Shown here: in pieces, positions 7,360 through 15,272 of the stretch | Layout: every line of letters starts with the position of its first letter | How positions within the stretch are numbered: position 1 is the stretch's first letter | Assembly: GCA_022447095.1 (NCBI GenBank) | Contig: JAKUUP010000002.1 | Location: forward strand, 1-64,000 | Reading direction: 5' to 3' | From: Candidatus Thalassarchaeum betae | GTDB taxonomy: Archaea; Thermoplasmatota; Poseidoniia; Poseidoniales; Thalassarchaeaceae | DNA length: 64,000 nt | Made by a program: the position numbers and the translations under genes | Notes under the pieces: model-generated | Seen by the model: the letters and a program-made list of their open reading frames with translations, nothing else | What the model was told of the DNA's origin: nothing | The model's database searches: none

Positions 7360-8586
7360 TCATGAGAAGCGTTCTACCACGTACAGGAGGTACGCGACGA
7401 AGGCCTCGGCCTCGGCCATTGTATTGTATATCCAGAAAGAGGCTCGGTTCGTCGATGGCACGCCGAGCGCGTCCATCAGCGGCTGGGCGCAGTGGTGACC
7501 GGTCCTGACGGCGAAGCCGCCCTCGTCCAGCAGGAGTGCTAGATCCTGCGACTGGATGCTCTCATGTAGGAAGGAAACTGCCCCGCTGCTGTCCTCTCTC
7601 TCGGGCTCGCCGTAGATGCTGATTCCGGGTATCTCGCGCATCTGCATCGCTGTCCAAGATGCTATTTCGTTGATGTGTTCGTGCACCTCCATCATGTCGA
7701 ACTGGTCCAGCCACTCAACAGCGGCACCCCATCCGATTGCCTCGGCGATCCTCGGGGTGCCCGTCTCAAACATCGCGTGTCCTTCCTGAAAGGTCGTGCC
7801 CTCGGTGCTGACGGTCTTGATTACTAGGCCCCCGGTCATGAACGGGCTCATCTGCTCCATCGCGTCGGGCTTTACCAAGAGGCAGCCAATCCCAGTGGGT
7901 CCGGCCATCTTGTGTGCCGAAATGGCTACGAAGTCAGCCCCCATACTATCGAAGTCTATCCTTTCGTGCGGAGCGCCTTGCGCGCAGTCCAAGAGGATAC
8001 GTGCTCCAGCAGCATGAGACATCTCAATGATATTCTCGATTGGGTTGCGGACCCCTAGGACGTTGCTGGTGTGTACCACACAAACCAGTGACGCGTCAGC
8101 TACCGCTACCTCTAGGGCGTTCATGTCTAGAGTGAACGACTCAATATCTATCGGGACGTATCTTACTTCTACACCCTTCTCGATTGAGAGTTGCTGCCAT
8201 GGGACTATGTCTGCATGATGCTCCATCTCTGTCAGCACGATGACATCGCCGTCTCCGAGATTCTCACGGGCCCAAGCGTACGCTACGAGGTTGATTGCCT
8301 CGGTCGCTCCGCTGGTGTAGATTAGTTGATCAGGTGAAGTCCCAAAGTACGAGGCGATGCGATCGCGGGCGTTTTCCAAAGCTGTGGTCGCCTCGTCGGC
8401 GAGGGTGTGATTCGAGCGGTGCGCGTTGGAGTTGTAGGCCTCGTAGAAGTGAGTCATGGCATCGATGACGCACTGTGGCTTCTGCGAGGTCGCAGCGTTG
8501 TCGAAGTAGACCAATTGCTTGCCGTTCGGCAGGCGGCGCTCGAGAATGGGGAAATCGGCCCGTATCGCCTCGATATCCAAGGTCAT
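7360..8586 (-). CDS. sufS: Cysteine desulfurase, SufS type
   Basis: This PLP enzyme removes sulfur from cysteine for Fe-S cluster assembly. I start it at ATG 8586, preceded by GGAGGAAT, instead of the upstream TTG/ATG at 8628, giving 408 residues and the usual N terminus (IRADFPILERRLPNGKQLVYFDNAATSQKP). The PLP-binding lysine is in SAHKMAGPTGIG and the active-site cysteine is in RTGHHCAQPL with the short SufS-type loop. SufE and SufT homologues follow it directly. No SufBCD scaffold genes are in the window, so they must lie elsewhere. Confidence 0.96.
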   Translation of the reverse strand: MTLDIEAIRADFPILERRLPNGKQLVYFDNAATSQKPQCVIDAMTHFYEAYNSNAHRSNHTLADEATTALENARDRIASYFGTSPDQLIYTSGATEAINLVAYAWARENLGDGDVIVLTEMEHHADIVPWQQLSIEKGVEVRYVPIDIESFTLDMNALEVAVADASLVCVVHTSNVLGVRNPIENIIEMSHAAGARILLDCAQGAPHERIDFDSMGADFVAISAHKMAGPTGIGCLLVKPDAMEQMSPFMTGGLVIKTVSTEGTTFQEGHAMFETGTPRIAEAIGWGAAVEWLDQFDMMEVHEHINEIASWTAMQMREIPGISIYGEPEREDSSGAVSFLHESIQSQDLALLLDEGGFAVRTGHHCAQPLMDALGVPSTNRASFWIYNTMAEAEAFVAYLLYVVERFS

Positions 8587-8744
8587 GGCTATTCCTCCGA
8601 TTAATTCGAGTCGATGGACCAATATCAACTCGCTCCCATACGAGATTTGACCTATTGCAACTCCTATAGTCTCAAGAAGGAGATAAATGCTTGAAAACGA
8701 TAATTTCTAACTTATCTTGCGGACATTTATTGTCGCACACCCAC

Positions 8745-9206
8745 ATGCGCCCCTACATGGCAGGACCTACGGGGCATCACACGGTCGAGCGGCTGGGTAG
8801 CCAAGACCTGAACCGAGATGGGGAGATTATCAATCTCGCAATCGTAGGTTCAAGCAGGTTCTACGATTTCTGGGTGTTTGAGAATGTGGTCGGCAAATGG
8901 GTCGATGAGAACGGTTACCCGGACCTCATCATCGTAGGTGGAGCGAGTGGTGTCGACTACATGGCTGAACGCTGGGCCGACAATAACTCAATACCCATCG
9001 CCGTTTTCTTCGAAGAGTGGGACGACCCCAACAGAAGCCTGCAAGACAGGGGTAGAAAGGAGGCCCCTAACACCCTAACTGCGAAGATTCTGAACGGCTC
9101 TTCTCACATCCTCGCAATGCCCTCGTCCACGAGCAAGTGGACTAGGATAGTAATCGAGCAGGCTGGCGACCGGGGCATCCCAACTGACGTTCACGAAGTC
9201 GACTGA
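8745..9206 (+). CDS. SLOG/DUF2493-type nucleotide-binding protein
   Basis: The protein has a Rossmann-like SLOG core: LAIVGSSRFYDF near the N terminus, then LIIVGGASGVDYMAERWA, the family's GGA.G.D motif, and a late LAMPSSTSKWT strand. Related families (DUF2493, YspA, the DprA/LOG superfamily) bind nucleotides or nucleotide-derived ligands, and some sit in conflict systems. The track start is a TTG at 8691, but the bases from 8690 to 8740 are AT-rich and promoter-like, so I prefer ATG 8745 (153 residues; ATG 8757 also possible). It stands alone between divergent sufS and tRNA-Glu. The biological role is unknown. Confidence 0.8.
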   Translation: MRPYMAGPTGHHTVERLGSQDLNRDGEIINLAIVGSSRFYDFWVFENVVGKWVDENGYPDLIIVGGASGVDYMAERWADNNSIPIAVFFEEWDDPNRSLQDRGRKEAPNTLTAKILNGSSHILAMPSSTSKWTRIVIEQAGDRGIPTDVHEVD

Positions 9207-9212
9207 TGAAGG

Positions 9213-9287
9213 TGCTCGTGCCGGGATTTGAACCCGGGTCGCCGCCTCGAAAGGGCGGCATGATGGACCGAACTACACCACACAAGC
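9213..9287 (-). tRNA. tRNA-Glu (anticodon TTC)
   Basis: Minus-strand cloverleaf without intron. Acceptor stem GCTTGTG pairs with CACGAGC with one G-T pair, anticodon stem CCGCC/GGCGG encloses CTTTCGA with anticodon TTC, and the T arm has GGTTCAAAT. The discriminator is A. Unlike the other four tRNAs in the window, no 3' CCA is encoded (the next bases read CCT), so it needs post-transcriptional CCA addition. Confidence 0.95.
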
Positions 9288-9311
9288 GCTGGTTCGACGA
9301 CAGCCGCCCCC

Positions 9312-9322
9312 TCCATAACAAT
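9312..9322 (-). promoter_or_regulatory. Possible TATA box for tRNA-Glu
   Basis: On the minus strand an AT-rich element reading ATTGTTATGG lies about 25-34 bases upstream of the tRNA-Glu 5' end, in otherwise GC-rich sequence. That is the expected distance for an archaeal TATA box when transcription starts at or just before the mature tRNA end. It sits in the short gap between the lipoprotein stop codon and the tRNA. Evidence is position and composition only. Confidence 0.35.
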
Positions 9323-9325
9323 TCG

Positions 9326-12295
9326 TCACGGTGGGTTGCCAGAATTTCCAGTGGTGATGGTTTGCGACTCGGGGGTACCGTCTTGGTCGGAATCGATGGT
9401 AATCACGGACACTATGAGCCCTTGCACGGTGTTGGTCACATAGTCGACGTGGAAGGCGATCCAGGTGTTGTTGGTGTGGTAGGCGTGGCCCTGTGAGTTG
9501 ATGTTCCACTCGAAAACTCTGTGTGAGAGATAGGCCTCCTGCAACACATCGATGTTGCCGCTGGGCGACAGCGAGAGGTTTCTTGCATGCCAGATGTTGG
9601 AGTTGACAGCGAAGGACACATTGCCGTCCGCGTTGTCGTCCCTCGCCGCCATGTAGTGACGGTGGAACACCCTGCGCTCTAGGAAGTCGTCTTGATCAAA
9701 GTCAGCCGCCCGCCAGGTCCTGCTCAGGTAGTTGTAGGTGTCCGGGTTACCATCGGAGTTGTTGTCCCATGAAGACAAGTCGATGACAACCACACGCTTG
9801 GCATGCAGGTTGTGGTTCGAGTCGCGCCAGATCTCCACCGAATGCGTGGACTCACTCTGGTGGGACCATCCGTGGGCGTGCTGGTCGAGGTAAGTTGTCT
9901 CCCTTACTCTCCTGAAGATATGCTCCTCGTAGCCGTCCTCGTCGGCATCGGACCAAGTCAGGGCGGCAGTATAGGACTCACGTTGCTCGAGATGGTGATC
10001 GAAGTCCCAGTCGGTAGCGTTGGACATGTGTATTATTCGCTGTTTCCACTCGGGGATGCCATCTGTGTCGTGGTCGGATATCCGAGTCAAGGCAAAACGA
10101 TGGATGTGGTACTCGACCATGCCCCAGTCCCAGTGCTGGTGCCAGCCGTGCATCCGAGCAGTGTAGTCGAGGTCCCCATCGTGGTCGGTGTCGACCTTCA
10201 GAACCCCGGCCCGCCAAGTCCACTGCAGCTCTATGACGCCGTTAGAGTCGTTGTCGAACTGAACGGTGTTCTGGTGGAGTGCGCGTATCACATCGACGCT
10301 GCCGTCTTGGTTGGTGTCCTTCCTGACGACCGCACGCAGGTTGTCACGGTGGCGGTCGGCGTTGCCGTCCTCGGTAGGGTCCCATATCCACGAGGTGTGG
10401 TCTATGGCCATCCAGCGCTCTGGGGTGCCGTCATCGTTGCTGTCCACTCTCAATATGAACCGCGAGTGCGAGAAGTACGCGGTGAGCACCGCACCTATGC
10501 CTTGATCGACCATCCGCTGCTGGCGATTCAGGACCACTCGACGCTCCAAATTGCCATCTTGGTCGGCATCGGTGCGGGCGTGGACAAAGAGGTATATGTT
10601 GACGTCTTCGTAGGTACCGTTGTCCCAGGTCCAGACGACCCGAGTCAGTACGTCGTGGCGCTCGGGGATGCCATCAGAGTTCTGGTCGACCATATCGAGC
10701 CCCCTGAATCGTGTGAAGAACAGGTCATCGTGCCCGTCCCCGTCGCGGTCTTGCGAGCAGTGCTTGGTGCGGACCAGGATTATTCGCTCGGGCCCTGGGA
10801 TCCCATCCGAGTCGAACCAGAAAACGCCGACCGTGGTGTGGCACAGAGTCTCAGGGACTCCGTCGTTATTCCAGTCCTCCCAGAACGTATCGTTCCACCA
10901 TGTGGCTGTGACCTGTGATATCGAGCGACTGTAGGTCTGCTCCTGCAGAGAGTCGTCGCTCACATCGCCCCATGCGTCGTTGAACACTGGGTTGACGATC
11001 TCCGCGTCAGCCTCGTTGTAAAATGGGATCGGGGCGAGTTCGGCATCGGACGGCCCCTCGTCCTCGTTTACGACGCTGGCCTCAATCATAAGCGGGTCGT
11101 TCGGGATGGCGTCGGTCTCCTCCTCGTCACCGACCTCATCGCGGACGTACTCCTCGTCGGTGGCGACCCAGTCGTCGACCTCTTGGTCGTCGTCGTAGTA
11201 TCCGTCGCCATCGGGGTCGAAGTCGGACTGCCAATCGTAGTCAGGGTCCTGTTGGGCCTCGGAGACGTCGTCAACCGTGCCATCCCCATCATTGTCGAGT
11301 TCTTCATCGACCTCGATATCGAGTTGTTCCTCGGCCTCTTCCTCTAGCTCTTCCTGCAGTTGGGCTGCCTCGAGGTCGTCGGCCACGGAGACAACCTCGA
11401 CGTGGAAGACGCGTTCGGTGGTGATGCCGGTCGAGCCGGTCGCAATCACGCGTATCACGAACACACCCTCCTCGGCGTACTGGTGAGATTCCTCGGTGAA
11501 CGCCGGTTCTACCATTGAATCATCGCCCCAGTCGATGCTAACCGAGACGGGACCGAGTGGATCCTCGGTACTGGTGGCGATAGTCAGCTCTCCGGCCAGA
11601 TTGAGGTGTATGCGTCCCTGAGGAGAGGGGTTGGTGGAAACTGTGAGCGAGGGTGCGTCGGCGTACTCGATCCTGATCGTCTCCTGGGCGTTGGCAAGGA
11701 ATCCCGAGGTGTCAGTGGCCGAGACGCGAACTGTGTAGATACCGGGTTCACCCCAGACGTGCTGCCCGGAGAGATCCCTCTGGGTGATGCCATCGGAGAA
11801 ATCGACCTCGACTACGAGGTCATCACCGTCTGGGTCTGAAGCATCTACCGACCAAGCCACAGGCACGCCTGCGATTCCCTCGATAGGGAGTTCTAGGGAG
11901 ATCGTCGGGGCTCGGTTTGGCTCCAGCAGCGTGAAGATGACAGCCGAGACCCCAGTCACCCCCATCGAGTCGGTGATTTCAGCCTCGATGGTGTGTGTGC
12001 CGACGGAGAGGAATCCAGCGTCATAGTTCATGCTGGAGGAGGTCTGCACTAATGCCCCGTCAAGTCGCCAGTTCACGATGTATGGCCCGGTGCCCTCAGA
12101 GATCACGGCGTTGGCGACAATTAGGTCGTTGGCCGTAGTTGGAGAGCCCTCGATCTGGACCTCGGCGGTTACCACTGAAGGCTCGGGCTGCTCGGTTATC
12201 TCATCGGTCGCTCCGAGGCATCCCGAGCCCAGCATCAGGGCCACGAGGAAGAGGCCGGTGTGGATTCGGCGTCGGGCGGTTCTGTCGCGATTCAT
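9326..12295 (-). CDS. Giant surface lipoprotein with PKD/Ig domains and many EF-hand-like Ca-binding repeats
   Basis: I start at ATG 12295, which begins a lipoprotein signal (LFLVALMLGSGCLG); the track start at 12328 adds 11 residues. The mature protein (~989 residues in total) has about three PKD/Ig-like domains in the first ~320 residues, then a very acidic linker (EELEEEAEEQ... with DNDGDGTVDD and DPDGDGYYDDD loops). About 500 residues follow in which DxDxDGxxE calcium-loop motifs recur every 30-45 residues (DTDQDGNLE, DSNDDGTPE, DTNQDGSVD, DHDTDGIPE, DSDQDGTPE and others). It is probably a calcium-stabilised cell-surface structure or adhesin. A membrane-tethered regulator is encoded just upstream on the same strand. 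No enzymatic domain is visible. Confidence 0.9.
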   Translation of the reverse strand: MNRDRTARRRIHTGLFLVALMLGSGCLGATDEITEQPEPSVVTAEVQIEGSPTTANDLIVANAVISEGTGPYIVNWRLDGALVQTSSSMNYDAGFLSVGTHTIEAEITDSMGVTGVSAVIFTLLEPNRAPTISLELPIEGIAGVPVAWSVDASDPDGDDLVVEVDFSDGITQRDLSGQHVWGEPGIYTVRVSATDTSGFLANAQETIRIEYADAPSLTVSTNPSPQGRIHLNLAGELTIATSTEDPLGPVSVSIDWGDDSMVEPAFTEESHQYAEEGVFVIRVIATGSTGITTERVFHVEVVSVADDLEAAQLQEELEEEAEEQLDIEVDEELDNDGDGTVDDVSEAQQDPDYDWQSDFDPDGDGYYDDDQEVDDWVATDEEYVRDEVGDEEETDAIPNDPLMIEASVVNEDEGPSDAELAPIPFYNEADAEIVNPVFNDAWGDVSDDSLQEQTYSRSISQVTATWWNDTFWEDWNNDGVPETLCHTTVGVFWFDSDGIPGPERIILVRTKHCSQDRDGDGHDDLFFTRFRGLDMVDQNSDGIPERHDVLTRVVWTWDNGTYEDVNIYLFVHARTDADQDGNLERRVVLNRQQRMVDQGIGAVLTAYFSHSRFILRVDSNDDGTPERWMAIDHTSWIWDPTEDGNADRHRDNLRAVVRKDTNQDGSVDVIRALHQNTVQFDNDSNGVIELQWTWRAGVLKVDTDHDGDLDYTARMHGWHQHWDWGMVEYHIHRFALTRISDHDTDGIPEWKQRIIHMSNATDWDFDHHLEQRESYTAALTWSDADEDGYEEHIFRRVRETTYLDQHAHGWSHQSESTHSVEIWRDSNHNLHAKRVVVIDLSSWDNNSDGNPDTYNYLSRTWRAADFDQDDFLERRVFHRHYMAARDDNADGNVSFAVNSNIWHARNLSLSPSGNIDVLQEAYLSHRVFEWNINSQGHAYHTNNTWIAFHVDYVTNTVQGLIVSVITIDSDQDGTPESQTITTGNSGNPP

Positions 12296-12356
12296 CTTGT
12301 ACATTGACCACAGGGGCCTCTCAGCCACCTTAAAGGAAAGTGGGTCATTGGATTTG

Positions 12357-13352
12357 TCAAGGTCTCGTAGAGACGGGTTCTACGAGAGTCGCCCACAGCC
12401 TCATGCCCTCTTCGGTGAGCGCCCGATCGGTTCGTAGCCCTCTCCTCCTCCGTGTAATCAGACCCTGGGATTCGAGCCGCTTCAGATGATGGCCAACCAG
12501 TTGCTGGCTCGTCTCCAATCGGGCCGCCATCTCCCTCTGTGTCGGTGAGGGTTGTCCATCTTCCTGCTCAGCTATCGAACGCAGCACCATAAGAGCCACG
12601 TCGCTGAGTTGGTTGGCATCGACCGGGCGAGGCAAGCTGGAGAGCTCGGCTGCTGGGTCGACCGCTGAGGTGTAGTAGCGGAGCAGGCGTCCGTCACGCC
12701 TGCACCAGACGCGTCCCTCACGCTCGAGTGTCCTCAGGTGGTGTACGGCCTGGTGGTTACCCAGATTCAGAGCGCGTATGATTCCAGAGAGGTGGCAGCC
12801 GGGATGGGCGGTCAAGAAGCCCTCTAGGCGCCCGCGCTGGTAGGTCCCCGCGAGCGTTCCTGTGCCCTCAGTGACCCTGAGTTGGGAGAATCGGCCCATC
12901 GACTGGGATATCTTGGCCCGAGTAGGCTCATCTCTGGCTGCGACTAGAGCTAGAGAGAGGAAAGTGACGGCGATGAAGGTGGAAGCGAAGGACATCGCGG
13001 GCAGAGAGAGGATGAATTGGGGGCCTTCAGTCTGCTGTTCGGGATCAGCCGGGGATTGCCCCGCTGATTCAGCCACGAACCACATGTCCGCGATAGTCCA
13101 GATTCCCGCCAGAGCATCTCTCAGTTCCAATCCAACGGTGCGTCCTTCCGAGGGGCTAAGGAACAACCCTGCCTCGGGCTGAGGCTGGTGAAGCAGGCCC
13201 TGAGAGTCCTCGAGCATCCAAACACCCGGTGAGGTGCGCACCCAGGTCGCCTCCTGGTCGGCCGCTACGGAAGGAGTGGCTATAATCACCAGAATCGTCA
13301 GAGTCAGGCCCAGTGAAACTGCGCGACGCGCATACGCTGGCGCTCTTCCCAT
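12357..13352 (-). CDS. Membrane-tethered transcriptional regulator with two winged-helix domains
   Basis: The 331-residue protein has a signal/anchor segment (residues ~11-31), an extracytoplasmic stretch of ~80 residues, a membrane helix (~118-140) and then two DNA-binding winged helices. The first (~170-235) contains HLSGIIRALNLGNHQAVHHLRTLEREGRV, and the second (~245-325) contains TQREMAARLETSQQLVGHHLKRLESQGLI with a basic wing RRRRGLR. Similar one-component, membrane-anchored MarR/ArsR-like regulators occur in archaea and may sense the envelope. It ends 61 bases upstream of the giant Ca-binding lipoprotein, so co-transcription or regulation of that neighbour is a reasonable guess but is not shown. 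Confidence 0.85.
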   Translation of the reverse strand: MGRAPAYARRAVSLGLTLTILVIIATPSVAADQEATWVRTSPGVWMLEDSQGLLHQPQPEAGLFLSPSEGRTVGLELRDALAGIWTIADMWFVAESAGQSPADPEQQTEGPQFILSLPAMSFASTFIAVTFLSLALVAARDEPTRAKISQSMGRFSQLRVTEGTGTLAGTYQRGRLEGFLTAHPGCHLSGIIRALNLGNHQAVHHLRTLEREGRVWCRRDGRLLRYYTSAVDPAAELSSLPRPVDANQLSDVALMVLRSIAEQEDGQPSPTQREMAARLETSQQLVGHHLKRLESQGLITRRRRGLRTDRALTEEGMRLWATLVEPVSTRP

Positions 13353-13488
13353 GCGATACCGGAGATGCTTGGATGGGTTAAGGGTCGTGGGTTGTCGCGT
13401 TTGTCGCGAGTCGTAGTCGTACCAATTGAGGATTCTCCTTGCTTCTCAGTCTAAGATTCCAATCATAGCATATTGCAATTGAATTGGA

Positions 13489-14076
13489 TTAGGTTTCTTC
13501 TGCCAGTGCCGACCACCATTTCATCACAGGGATGAACAGCGCCAGACCGACTATTCCGCCGACCAGCCAAGCAAGTGGATCCTCCATCAAGCCGAGGAAC
13601 TGGTCACCCCAAATCCCAAGCACAATTCCCTCCATTCCAAATCTTATGCCCCGACCGAACAGACCTGCTGCGATAAACAGCCTGAGGTCCATCCTGCCGG
13701 CTCCCGCCGCCCACGCCAGCGCCTTGTAGGGAATCGGAGAGACTGCAGCGAGGAAGATGCCGGCAGACCCGTACCTGACCATTATGACATCGAGTCTGGC
13801 AACTGTGGCATCGCTGGCGAAGCGCTCGAGTATCGGTCTGCCAGCGTAGACGCCGATTCCATAGCCCCCTACTGCTCCTACCACACTCGATAAGGTGGCG
13901 ACAAGAACGATGGCCAGGATATCGAGGGAACTATCTGCACCTAGGACCATGGGGATGACCAGTAGGTCGGGCGGTGCTGGCTGAAGGGCTGCTTCGGAGG
14001 CAGAAACAACGGCGAGGCCAAGCAGGCCAAAGCCCTCCGCCCATTCGATTATCGAGTCGCTGATGCCCTTGAGCAC
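13489..14076 (-). CDS. DedA/SNARE-associated (VTT-domain) membrane protein
   Basis: This is a multi-helix membrane protein of the VTT/DedA (YqaA-like) superfamily, whose members are linked to lipid scrambling and membrane homeostasis. Typical features are AALQPAPPDLLVIPM at the first re-entrant region, GYGIGVYAGRPILERF, and the second conserved region AGIFLAAVSPIPYKALAWAAGAGRMDLRLF. I chose GTG 14076, just before KGISDSIIEWAEGFG; the track start at 14124 adds 16 polar residues and would run into the divergent Nob1 ORF. The N-terminal choice is uncertain. The molecular substrate cannot be told from sequence. Confidence 0.85.
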   Translation of the reverse strand: MLKGISDSIIEWAEGFGLLGLAVVSASEAALQPAPPDLLVIPMVLGADSSLDILAIVLVATLSSVVGAVGGYGIGVYAGRPILERFASDATVARLDVIMVRYGSAGIFLAAVSPIPYKALAWAAGAGRMDLRLFIAAGLFGRGIRFGMEGIVLGIWGDQFLGLMEDPLAWLVGGIVGLALFIPVMKWWSALAEET

Positions 14077-14175
14077 GCACCTTCGTCCGTTCTTTTCGGG
14101 ATGAACGTTGCTTCCCGCGGACACCGACTAGACTCGGAGGCGACCCCTGAAAGCGCAGCCAGCCTACGCCCGAGC

Positions 14176-14673
14176 ATGGCGGCTGGCGAAGTCTTGGATA
14201 CGGCTGCTCTAATCGCGTGGCCCCTAGAGAGGATGCGTGGTAGCTTCGTTGTACCGTCCCAGAGAGCTGAGCTGTACCGAATATCACCCGATCGAGAGAT
14301 GCTGCTGGACGCAATTGGGCTCGAATGGTCATCTCCGGGACCTGATGCGATTACTCGAGCCAGCGATCTCGCAGTCACCACAGGGGACATGGCTGGTCTA
14401 TCGCCCGTGGACCTAGAGCTACTGGCGCTGGCCATAGAGAGATCAGCTACACTGGTCACCGACGACTACAGGCTACAGAACCTGTGTGAGAAGGGTGGAC
14501 TGCCTTGGCTGTCGGTGACGATGGAGGGGATCAGTGCGCTTTGGTCCTGGGAATTGCGATGCACTGGGTGCGGGGCCGTGCTCCCTTCTCCAGAGGGGCC
14601 GAATTCGAGCCGCGAACTGGGGGAATGCGCCGATTGCGGCTCCGCCCTAAGACTCAGCCGCAAGAGAGGATGA
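14176..14673 (+). CDS. nob1: Ribosome maturation endonuclease Nob1 (PIN domain plus zinc ribbon)
   Basis: Nob1 cleaves the 3' end of pre-16S rRNA. The N-terminal PIN domain begins VLDTAALI and keeps the acidic residues in LSPVDLELLALAIE and TLVTDDYRLQNLC. After a linker there is a C-terminal zinc ribbon, CTGCGAVL...CADCGSAL. I prefer ATG 14176, where PIN homology begins (165 residues); the track start at 14101 adds 25 residues of low-complexity sequence and leaves only 24 bases to the divergent DedA gene. It is followed convergently by tatA with no gap. The domain order and size match archaeal Nob1. Confidence 0.9.
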   Translation: MAAGEVLDTAALIAWPLERMRGSFVVPSQRAELYRISPDREMLLDAIGLEWSSPGPDAITRASDLAVTTGDMAGLSPVDLELLALAIERSATLVTDDYRLQNLCEKGGLPWLSVTMEGISALWSWELRCTGCGAVLPSPEGPNSSRELGECADCGSALRLSRKRG

Positions 14674-14883
14674 TTACTCGCTCTCGCTGGCGACTTCCTC
14701 GGTCATCCCGCCTCGATCCATGTCCTGCTCAGCGGAAGATGGCTGAACGCCTTCTTCCACAGCCTTCTGAAACTCGCCCTTGGCAAGGCCCACGCTTCGA
14801 GCAAGTTCGGGTATCCTCTTCGCCCCGAACAGGAATATTGCTATTACGACGAGGATTGCTATCTCAGTGGTGCCTATGGCCAT
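14674..14883 (-). CDS. tatA: Twin-arginine translocase subunit TatA
   Basis: The 69-residue protein has the TatA layout: a short N-terminal membrane helix (residues ~6-20, IAILVVIAIFLFGAKRIPELARSVG), the FGxKxxP hinge, an amphipathic helix and an acidic tail. TatA forms the pore for export of folded proteins with twin-arginine signals. No tatC is seen nearby. It is convergent with and abuts nob1. Confidence 0.93.
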   Translation of the reverse strand: MAIGTTEIAILVVIAIFLFGAKRIPELARSVGLAKGEFQKAVEEGVQPSSAEQDMDRGGMTEEVASESE

Positions 14884-14938
14884 GTTATCGACTCTAGGTG
14901 GAAGTGTTCTCGTTCAAATGCTTCGGCCGGATTGTGCC

Positions 14939-15196
14939 TCACCCGCCGGAAACCGGTGGGAGGAAGGCGACTTCGGATGAATCCCTCAGAGGAGTATCCA
15001 GAGGTGCTCCGATATGTCCATCGATAGCGACCCTGAGCCCAGAATCGAGAAAATCGGACAACTCAAAGCGTTCAATTAACTGATTGCCTGTCGTTCCGTG
15101 CTCCAAAGCAACCTCGATCTCACGCTCGCCTAGCCTCTCGGCCAAGGGTCCGAAGAACAGCATCTTGACCTTTACCGCCTTGCCTTTGCCGACCAT
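14939..15196 (-). CDS. MoaD/ThiS-type ubiquitin-like sulfur carrier (Gly-Gly tail)
   Basis: The 85-residue beta-grasp protein resembles MoaD: VKVKMLFFGPLAERLGEREIEVAL at the start and FLPPVSGG at the C terminus. The terminal Gly-Gly is adenylated and thiocarboxylated in molybdopterin synthesis, and in archaea related SAMP proteins also modify other proteins. No moaE or E1-like gene lies next to it, so molybdopterin synthesis versus SAMP-like modification cannot be decided. A second, distinct Gly-Gly beta-grasp protein is at 40.5 kb. Confidence 0.87.
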   Translation of the reverse strand: MVGKGKAVKVKMLFFGPLAERLGEREIEVALEHGTTGNQLIERFELSDFLDSGLRVAIDGHIGAPLDTPLRDSSEVAFLPPVSGG

Positions 15197-15272
15197 GCTG
15201 GGGCGAGTTCCCTGACGGTCATCAACCCATCTCCCTCGCAGGGACTATACACGCCCACGCCACGACGGCTGC

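Noticed and set aside
9803-10918. 371-residue plus-strand ORF inside the giant lipoprotein
   Set aside because: Also in codon register with the sense gene; its Val/Gly-rich translation is the complement of Asp/Asn-rich Ca loops.
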